From Oikopleura dioica (lineage: Eukaryota > Chordata > Appendicularia > Copelata > Oikopleuridae), in the NCBI GenBank assembly GCA_907165135.1, contig OU015567.1, positions 13,521,001 through 13,585,000 of the forward strand: 64,000 nt of DNA, written 5' to 3'. The notes under the pieces were generated by a model that worked only from the letters and a program-made list of their open reading frames with translations, searched no databases and had not been told where the DNA came from. Positions within the stretch are counted from its first letter, which is position 1. Every line of letters starts with the position of its first letter. This document shows, one piece after another, positions 55,901 to 64,000 of this stretch. A program made the position numbers and the translations under genes.

Positions 55901-58900
55901 AACATTTTACACGACTTTCAAGTAAACTCCCTGGCGACTCGTCTCGATATGCACCTGTCAACTTTCACTGGTCAAAATATACGGTAATCCCGTAAGGATT
56001 GGCGGCACGGCGCTCTGAAGTGAGCAGTTTGTTTATCCTTCATTATGCACTACGAAGTGGAAGTGCCGCCGGAGCTGAATTTGAAGCAATCCAAAGAAAA
56101 CTGCTGAATCTCGCTGCTTCTTGTCATTCAGAAGGTCGTTTTTTTTCCATGATAGAGGGCAATTATTCCCACTTGTTTTGGGCAGCGTCGTTAGTAGCTC
56201 GAGTGGCATTGTTCCCGTCACGCGACTAGCTTCGAGTCTTTATTGGATAAACAGTGTTAAACACTTGGCCCATGTGGAGTTGCTCCATGTCTTCATAATA
56301 TTAATCCCTCTCGTGTCCCCATTCAATCATCTCCAGGCCTCTACGGGGGGCTCATCCTAACGCACAATTGATGAGCATGGAAAAGAGCATGCTCAATCTT
56401 CTTCGCGTCGATAAAATATATTTACACATTTTGAAAAGTCGAGCTGAAAACAGGTTTTTCAAGCTTTTGAAGTTTCAGAAGTGCTTTCAGCTCGAGTCAC
56501 TTTCTTGTCAGCTCGGAGACTCCATCCCCTCTTTTTCCAGATGCGCGTCGAAATTATAGCTTCTCGGTTCAGCTGCCAGGCCCGTGCGCGCACTTAGGAA
56601 CGAAATATCAAGCCAGGAAGGCGATACCGGTAATCACCGGTGGAGCAATGTCGCTGAAATTTGAACCCAATTCCCACTTTGCGCGATGACGCGATAGAAC
56701 TAGAATGAGTGGCTGGATAAGGGCTCGGCCGGCGAGGATGATGCCTATCTGTCGCAACCCGGCCTACCTCAAACTTCACAAATTTCCGAAATTCCAAAAA
56801 TTTTGAAAGACAATTTTTTCATAGACGAAGAAAAAGACTTCTCGTGTTCTCTTAATTACCAAATAATGATGAAAAGGTACCGCACCTTGGCGAATTTCTA
56901 AATTTAAACGAAATACAAGTAATTTTGAGAAAATTGGAGAAAAAAAGCCGGTCGAGTAAATTTCCTAAAACGACGGTAATTATTCCAGATCAAAATAAAA
57001 AATGCTCCTGTTCGAAAAAATTAGCAAAGCTCATCAAAATCTACCTAAAATCAAAGTCGTTCGTAAAATGCTCATTCGGTAAGAGAATACTCTTGAATCA
57101 ATCGAGTCGGAGCATGAAAACGAATCGTTTTGGTTGTTTTGACTTTGATGAACTGTGTGAGCTTTCGTCCGGAGGTTTCGGTTTCTCGAAATCCGTCGCC
57201 AGTTCCCACCGTCCTGCAGAGCTCATTTTGCTGCAGTGCGTATTTGATTGATACTTTTTTTCACTTCAATTAAGAATTTCAAGCTCTTTTGCTCTGAAAA
57301 TGAGTTGTTGAAAAACAGTCGAGCTCGACGAAGCGGACTATTTTCAAAATGGAAACAGCTGCTCTTTGAATAAATCAGCACGTGCTGACGCCCAGAAATG
57401 CTCTGAAAAATTCCAGCGACTCATGCAACTAGAAAAATGGAAAAAATTTTCCGAGACTGACGCAAATTAGAAAAACTCATTTTGAAGCCACAGTATCTTT
57501 TGAAGCTTTTTTGATCTTTTATAAGTAATGCTTCAAGGAGTATTTGAAGTAGGTCGCGATTTTTTCGATGAATTTTGTTATGGGGCTAACATAGTGGCAC
57601 CCTTATTGTTTTATTCAATTCAGAGGAGTGTAGTAAGTCAGATTCAATTCTAGTCACATTGGATGGCTCTTCTTTCGGGAAACTCTGCCCCGTACTCATT
57701 CAATTACTGTATAATTATGTTTGCGGAGGTGGAGTAGAATAAGTGAAGCAGGACCACTCCCTTCGGTGCACCTGGTCGGTGGTGTTCTCTGGCGTGAGAA
57801 TGAGAACTATCAAGACAACGGGCTAAATTCGCGCCTGCGTCAACTCCGAATAGCAATTTTTCACTCCCCGAAATTCTGCTCCCATGTAAGTCCTTACTTA
57901 GCGAGAGTATTCTTTACTGCCTAGCTTGTTCTCAGAGCGAAAAAATAATATTTTTTTTCCTTTTTTTTTGAGTCGCTCCAATTTGAGCGTGTCGCCGAAA
58001 TCTTTAGAAGCAGCAGGAAGCTCATTTAGGTCATTTCCTCTCTGGCGGTTTTCCCGTGACCTTGGCCGCTCTTCGCTTATCAAACTCTGTGAAATGGAAC
58101 GGAAATCCGGAAGTAATGATAGTTCCGGAAATGGACCCGCTGCGTGACGATTATTTAGAACCTGCCAGCAGAAATCCGCTGTTAACCATGTTAACACCCT
58201 TATCACCAGTTTAAACGAGCTGATAATGTTGCTGATATGAGTTTCACTTTCTCAGGCTTCAGGAACGGCAGGTAACTGTATATTCAGTAAGCTTCCCGTA
58301 GATTTTTCTATAAGTAACTTTTGGCTCCTTTTTCTCATGCCTTTCATTTTTTTTCAATGGGCAGGGAATTTCCCAGGGAGCACCAATATACAGCTGAATA
58401 TAATATTTTATTTTGCCATAACAGTCGGAGCCCTTTGATTTTCCCATATAACAGTCTGACTACTTTCTCACCGCCCGCGGTAGCTAAGGGACTCTTTTAC
58501 CATTTTTATGGATAGTAGAGGAAATTTTTAATCTTTCTAATGATTTTTTTAGAGCCTGAACGCTCCCTGTTTTGCGCTAAAATGCTAGACTAGCATCTTC
58601 CTTTCCCGGTTCGGCTTTCAGAATGACACTTTTCGTATAAGCGTCTTTGTTGTGGGAATGCACTCGAGCCCGTGGATTTCGAAGCTTTTAGCTCCGACAG
58701 GTCGAGTCTGTTTATTTCCGCGTGCGTCGGATTATCCAAGTGGCTCTCGGACGAGTGTGTCGTTCCTTTTTTCCACAGTTCTCTTTCATTCTCAGCACGC
58801 AGAAAACTCGAAAAATCACCAACCGAACGGGATCACTATCGAGTGGCTTAGGTTTATGTTTCCAAACGATGCTTCTCTTGCTTCACTGAGCAAATTTCAA

Positions 58901-60776
58901 CGAAGAAAATAAGCTTCTTCTTCATGGAAAGAAATATTTTAAGAAAAAAGGAAACTTCCGGAAACAGCAAAAGGCAATAATTTGTCTGAGTAATAACAGA
59001 GAGTAGTACGTAAAAGAGGTACTTTCGACTTTTGAAAACTTCACCGTCATCGCACAAAAAATGTCTATCAAAATGCCTCGGAGTGTTTCCGCCTGCGACA
59101 GGAGACTTTTTGGTCACCGGAAGCAGCTTCTGAAAAGGTGATGCTTTACCGTTTTCTGAAGCTCGTTTGATTCAACATTACTTTTGAAAAGTTTTGTATT
59201 TGCGCGAAAACAGCGGTATTTGTCAATGATGAGGGTTGAAAAAAAACACTGTATTTGACAAATTCACGCTAATGAGGCTAGGCCAATCTGAGAAAGCAGG
59301 AAAGATATTGAATGGCTGTCCAGCGATGATTAGAAGAGGTTCAAGGCTGATCCATGAGAAAGGTGGACTGGGCCCAGGTTCTCACGCTTCGACATTTCCC
59401 ACCGCCACTGACCATCTAATACAATCGACGAAATTTTACACTTATTTCCGCAGCCCCTAATTCACAATTTTAAAGCTACACTCACCGAGTCCAACCCAGA
59501 AAAAATAATATTCTTCCATACAGGTCTTCGATCAAGCGCGCCGGCTTGTCGGAGGAACATCTTGGTCTGGGAAGACCATTGTACATTTTTATTCAAATTT
59601 TAATCGACGGAACATCGTTTAAGCTCAATTATATTAAGAAATTTTTACGAAGATTTGAAAGAGTTTTACTCAAAATATACGCAATTTAAGATGTGCCGAG
59701 TTTAACCGGCTTGTCACTCAATTTTCCTTCAATCTCGACCAAATTTTCTTTAGCCAAATCCATTTTTGATTTTGTTTGTGGTCGAAAATATCAACCAGAA
59801 ACTGCATTCTTTCTCTCAATAACCCCAGATGCCCATAAATACTCATAAATCCTCTGCCACGCTTATTTACTCCTCCAACAGCATAAATCTCCCCGTCAAC
59901 CTTCCCTCGTCCCTCGTCCCTCAACTCCCAACATTTACACAGCTTCCCTCGACTATTTTTATAGCCAAATAATGCTCCGGCGGAATACTGCGCGAAATGA
60001 TGTTCCCCACCGATGTAAGACAAATTTGAGATGTTTTAAAATGTTTGCCGATCATATTTTTTCCCAGATTTTTTGGCGCTGAGAAAAAGAAGTAATCTGA
60101 TGATTTCTCACTTACGTTCTTTTTTGAGAAAACGATTTTCTGACGCGCAAATGCCTTATTTTGAACATGAGAAGCTGGAAAGAACCAATTATGCCCAAGT
60201 ATTTGCTGAATGATACCTATTTTTGATATCAGAAAAGACTCCGAAAAAGCATGAAACAGAAATCGACAGATGCAAGGCTAGTAGACCTAGGCTAGCTGAG
60301 AAATGTTGAAGGACACTTTAGAAAAATGGGAAAGGCGTTTTTGGTTTCCCACAGTATTGACAATAGCTTTGACCGCTGTGTTTCTGGGAGCATCTCACGC
60401 GACAGGAAGAGTTCGGCGACTCTCTCACGATTGATGGACAAGCGTTGTCTTCCGGTGGCCCACTTGGCTTTTTGTCGCCGCGAGATTGTCCTTCTAAATA
60501 AAATACCCATGATTGCCTTTTACTCTCAGAAGGGCCGCGACGAACCACTAGAGCTGAAAATGTCTTTAAAATTATAGAGCTCTTCTGATCTCGCCTTTCC
60601 ATGAAATCTAGGCTATCCGTGGGAGAGCAGTCCATCACTAACCTTTAAAAAAGAAAAATACATAATCACTTTTTACGATTTAATTGGCGTTAAACGGGTA
60701 TGAAAGTACTCACCTGGGAATGCCAATGAAAAATGTCTTTTTACTAGTTTTCTTCCTATTAGGCAAAAAACGAGTA

Positions 60777-60793
60777 AGGTTAGGGTTAGGGTT
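60777..60793. repeat. Short interstitial telomere-like repeat
   Basis: GGTTAGGGTTAGGGTTT, two and a half units of TTAGGG, in unique sequence. Confidence 0.8.
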
Positions 60794-61277
60794 TGGTAGC
60801 CGATAAGCTAGTTGATGAACAAGGGGCTCTTACCACTTAACAATGTGGATGAACAAGGGGGACCTCCGACCGTATCATCTTTTTTCAGACGAACGGACTA
60901 TCTACCAGCTAATGCAAGCTGCATATGAATCTTTTGATGGTGATATGCATTCAAAGCTCTGTGGGAAAGTGTTCGATTTCCGCGAAGACGGAAAGTGCCA
61001 TTTAGGACGTTGACCTCCCGCGATACTGTCAAACCGGCTGGCAACTTTGAATAACTCGCGCCTTATCGATAAGCGCCGCGGCCCGCGCGCTCGTGTATTT
61101 CTACGTTCTTTATCTTTTTCTAACATTTTTGACTTGGAAGATCAAGGTGCTGCTTGTCGGAAGTGCGAGCAGCTTCCCAGGAGTGCTTTCGCTGTTTTCT
61201 AATATTTTTCATCGGATGATGGAGGTGGCGGTGGGGCGCGGTGGGAACCGATTCACCCCTGATAGTCACAGCGGGAC

Positions 61278-61490
61278 ATGAGAAAATCGAAAAGCGCTCC
61301 CAGATCAGACCTTACACCACCACCGCCGAACGGAACGCCAGTCAACACACTTCCGAAAACAGCGTTTACCTTATTGCCTAGTCCTGAGAACTCGGCCAGT
61401 CCTCTCACGGCAGAAACTTTTCAAATGATGCCTACTCGTTTTTTGAAAAATATGCTTCATCCCTCGAATCATGAAATTTGGACAGAATGA
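61278..61490 (+). CDS. Possible short Pro/Ser-rich coding exon or small ORF
   Basis: A 70-codon frame from ATG (MRKSKSAPRSDLTPPPPNG) with Pro- and Ser-rich composition (LPSPENSASPLTAE) ends in a more ordered segment (FLKNMLHPSNHEIW). GC content is higher than around it. It could be one exon of an unseen gene or chance. No family recognised. Confidence 0.25.
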   Translation: MRKSKSAPRSDLTPPPPNGTPVNTLPKTAFTLLPSPENSASPLTAETFQMMPTRFLKNMLHPSNHEIWTE

Positions 61491-63104
61491 TTCTCAAATA
61501 AAGCGGCGATAATTGCCGTTTCCTGGGCCGTTGCGGCGACATTTAGGCAATTTTTTCGTCAAAATGTCAAAAAAATCTTTTGAACCGGAGGGTCATCAAT
61601 CGAGCTCATACCCCCGGAATGACCTTTCTGAGGCCGTTTTGAAGCCTCCACTGAGTAAAGTTTGAAAAGTAGCTAACTCCGGTAAAGAGGGCCTTTGAAG
61701 GGCTTGCCAGCAGGGACCAGAAGCAGCCCTGTTGACAGAGCGCGTGCACGTGACCTCTTGAGGAAGACAAACCGTCACTTGACAAGATTTGAAGCCGGTC
61801 AAGAAGATTTATTGAGGGGAAGTGTATTTGGAGAATTACTTCATATCAGGACAAGGAGCCATTTTCGAATATCTGCGACAGGTGCATTTTACTGCTCGAA
61901 AATCAGGTGAAAATCATATTTACCCATTCGATATTAAATTGACATGGGAACGAGTTTTTTCGCGAAATCATTTCCGATCGGACAATCAGATGCGTGCCTG
62001 CGAGTGTGTGCCCTAGAGGACGAGTTTGTTAGCTGCCTAAAATTTTAATCCGAAGCAGCGATTTCCCAACGCGATAAAAAAAATAAATTGTCCGATGAAT
62101 CTGGGCTAATGCGGAGCTAGAAATCAGCTGTTATGTCAAAAAAGAAGAAGAGCGTGGGAAGATGAATATTTGGCGAACGTAATAAAACTCAAATTTTCAA
62201 GTGTAAAAGAGACCCTTTTGCCAGATAATTATTTTCCCAAAAATATTGGCGGGAAAAAACTCATCAAAAAAATGACTAAAATGAATCTACTGGGCAGAAA
62301 CAATGAGTTTTAAACTGTTTTGGGGAAGCAGCTAATTTTGTATTTTTCGGTGGCGACGTCGGATTTGTTCCGGAACGCTGGCTAACAAGGCTTGAATGAA
62401 TATTTGGCGGTGTTCTTTGAGCGGCCACAAGCTTAGGTAATCTTCCGCAAATTGGGTTGAATTAGGATGTTTAGGCACAAACTTCCTCGCGTCTTTTCAT
62501 CTGGACTTTTCAAAGGCCCCTTCCATTTTTCATCGGTTCTTGAAGGGCTCCTTGTTTGTATTTTGGGCGGAGCTGGCACCAAAGAAAAAGTGCGAGCTGA
62601 TAAGCTCGTCTTTTTGGAGCTTTTGGTAGATAATGAGAGATAAGCCTCTTCATTGGGGAAAACAAGCTTTTCTCAAAATAAAAGAAGAAAATTTATTTCT
62701 CCAGAATTCGCAAAAACATGAAAAAATGATGAAAATTGTGATTTATGATTTTCCATCAATGATTGATTCGTTAAAACTAAATTTGATTGAGCAAATCCAA
62801 AAATAATTTTCAGATTAAAAACCGAGTGTTCCCAAAATATAATTATACACATGAGATACACCAAGTATCCGTAAATGCGCATAGACGAGAAAATACTCTC
62901 CCAAAGTCTCAGGGACTGCCGGCTAATTCGTACGTATTTCACCTTCATTTAGAAATTGGTCCTACCTGACTGGAAAGCTCTCCCTGAGAATTCCTCACTA
63001 CACCTCGGCTTATTTTGTAAAGATATCGTAACCAAGCGGTACTGTGCCTTCTTTTTCTTACGGGAAATTTCCACTTTCAATCGAGAAAAAAGCCACTTCA
63101 CCGA

Positions 63105-63128
63105 CCATGGGTTAACTTTAACCCATGG
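63105..63128. repeat. Perfect 11-bp palindrome
   Basis: CCATGGGTTAA and its inverse TTAACCCATGG separated by CT. It could be a hairpin or a symmetric protein-binding site. Confidence 0.85.
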
Positions 63129-64000
63129 GCGAGGCGAAGGGTTAAAAGTCATCAACGTGTTTTTGCGTATTTTTTTGTCTGCGGTCAATTGGAATTGACA
63201 ACAAAAGAAGTCGATTATTACTTTTTACGGGTTTATTGGGCTAATAAATTTGCCATGGGATTAAGTTCTGGGGCGCGAGGAGCTGGATGGAGGTCAGTTT
63301 AACTCCCCGCAGCAGGTTATCAACGCACACTTTTCGCACCCTCGATGGGGGACGAGAGATAAACGCGTAACGGGTTAAATAGGATAAGCGCATTTTGACA
63401 AGAGTTTTTGAAGAGTTTCCAGTTGTTTATTTAGCGATTGATTTTTTTTTCATTGCCTTTTCTATTGTTTGAAACCGTTTTTTATCAATAAACGGCATAA
63501 GTAGCACTGTAACTGAACTTTTGCCATTTTGAGTCGAAAATATTTCCTCCTCAAAAAGCGAGTCAAGCGAAAATTGACATTTTGACGCGAAGAATTCCCG
63601 TTTCGACAGGATTTTGACGCGAAAGTGTGATCTTTTGATTACGGATTACTTTTTTTCCGCTGGGAAATTTCGCATTCACGCTCCGTAATTATCGATCCAC
63701 CAGTGTGATTCACCCTGGATGATGATTTTGTACAGACATGACGATCGTTATGTAACGAGAATCGAGCCGGGAAGAGTAACCTAGGATCATTTGCTTACTG
63801 CATGATGAACTCCTTGAGAGTTTCCCATGAGTAAAACGAGAACAACATTTTTCGCTATAATTAGTTGATAAGAATGCTCTTATCTGACCTATTAATCTCA
63901 CAATAACGTAAAACGCCCTTCTCTACTTGAAGTCTACCAGACAGCAGACAACAGCAATTGCAAAACAAACGAGTGGCGGAAGGAAAAGTGGCGGAATGCG

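Larger units (their letters stand above)
52955..64000. other. Gene-poor stretch of about 11 kb
   Basis: No frame longer than about 110 codons and none with domain features or joining splice sites. The sequence is not low-complexity, and GC-richer islands alternate with AT-rich parts (for example 57120..57230, 60960..61110 and 61220..61490). In a genome this compact, such a gap may hold regulatory DNA of a developmental gene outside the window, or decayed transposons. I see no TIR pair of good quality here. Confidence 0.5.

Noticed and set aside
56925-57251. 108-codon + strand frame
   Set aside because: Lys/Ser-rich composition typical of chance frames in AT-rich DNA; no homology pattern visible.
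59718-60023. 101-codon minus frame, Gly-rich
   Set aside because: Begins on TTG, includes a simple CCTCGT repeat, and has no supporting features.

Overview
The window is animal nuclear DNA, most likely from an appendicularian (larvacean) tunicate close to Oikopleura. Introns are mostly 38-60 bases, genes lie a few to a few hundred bases apart, and several introns can only be placed with GG-AG or GA-AG ends, a known appendicularian trait. The gene set is metazoan (MALSU1, PSMB5, CLPTM1L, ATP10-type flippase, rhodopsin-like GPCR, DEG/ENaC channel, BK beta-like subunit). Species assignment is inference. All gene models were built by hand from reading frames, splice sites and intron phase; no search was run.

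Layout. 0.2-9.3 kb: four + strand housekeeping genes spaced 103-184 bp apart. The last, a P4-ATPase, carries a 918-bp hAT-like element whose 8-bp target duplication and terminal repeat make a perfect GT-AG intron. 11.9-13.7 kb: a 12-exon GPCR. 14.0-15.8 kb: a TA-flanked MITE and a divergent pair of small single-pass membrane protein genes. 16.2-29.3 kb: three - strand genes (phospholipase A2-like; SGNH-hydrolase-like fused to an RS tail; Ly6/uPAR domain fused to a trypsin-like domain), each lacking conserved catalytic residues. 23.5-35.4 kb: gene-poor, with several inverted-repeat elements, hairpin modules and a tandem telomere-like block. 36.1-41.5 kb: a secreted protein with a duplicated Cys-basic unit, a PLAC8-family gene and a secreted Cys-rich/kelch-like gene. 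41.9-45.5 kb: a DEG/ENaC channel gene with an antisense coiled-coil gene and an antisense tRNA-Arg(TCG) in its introns. 46.5-53.0 kb: a small basic protein, a complete hAT MITE, an unusual kinase, a fucolectin-like protein, a BK-beta-like subunit whose stop lies 5 bp from its convergent neighbour's, a small hypothetical and a single-PDZ protein. 53-64 kb: about 11 kb with no convincing gene.

The two most interesting signals are the transposon that behaves as an intron, and the run of three neighbouring genes with hydrolase folds whose active sites are degraded, two of them with unusual domain fusions.
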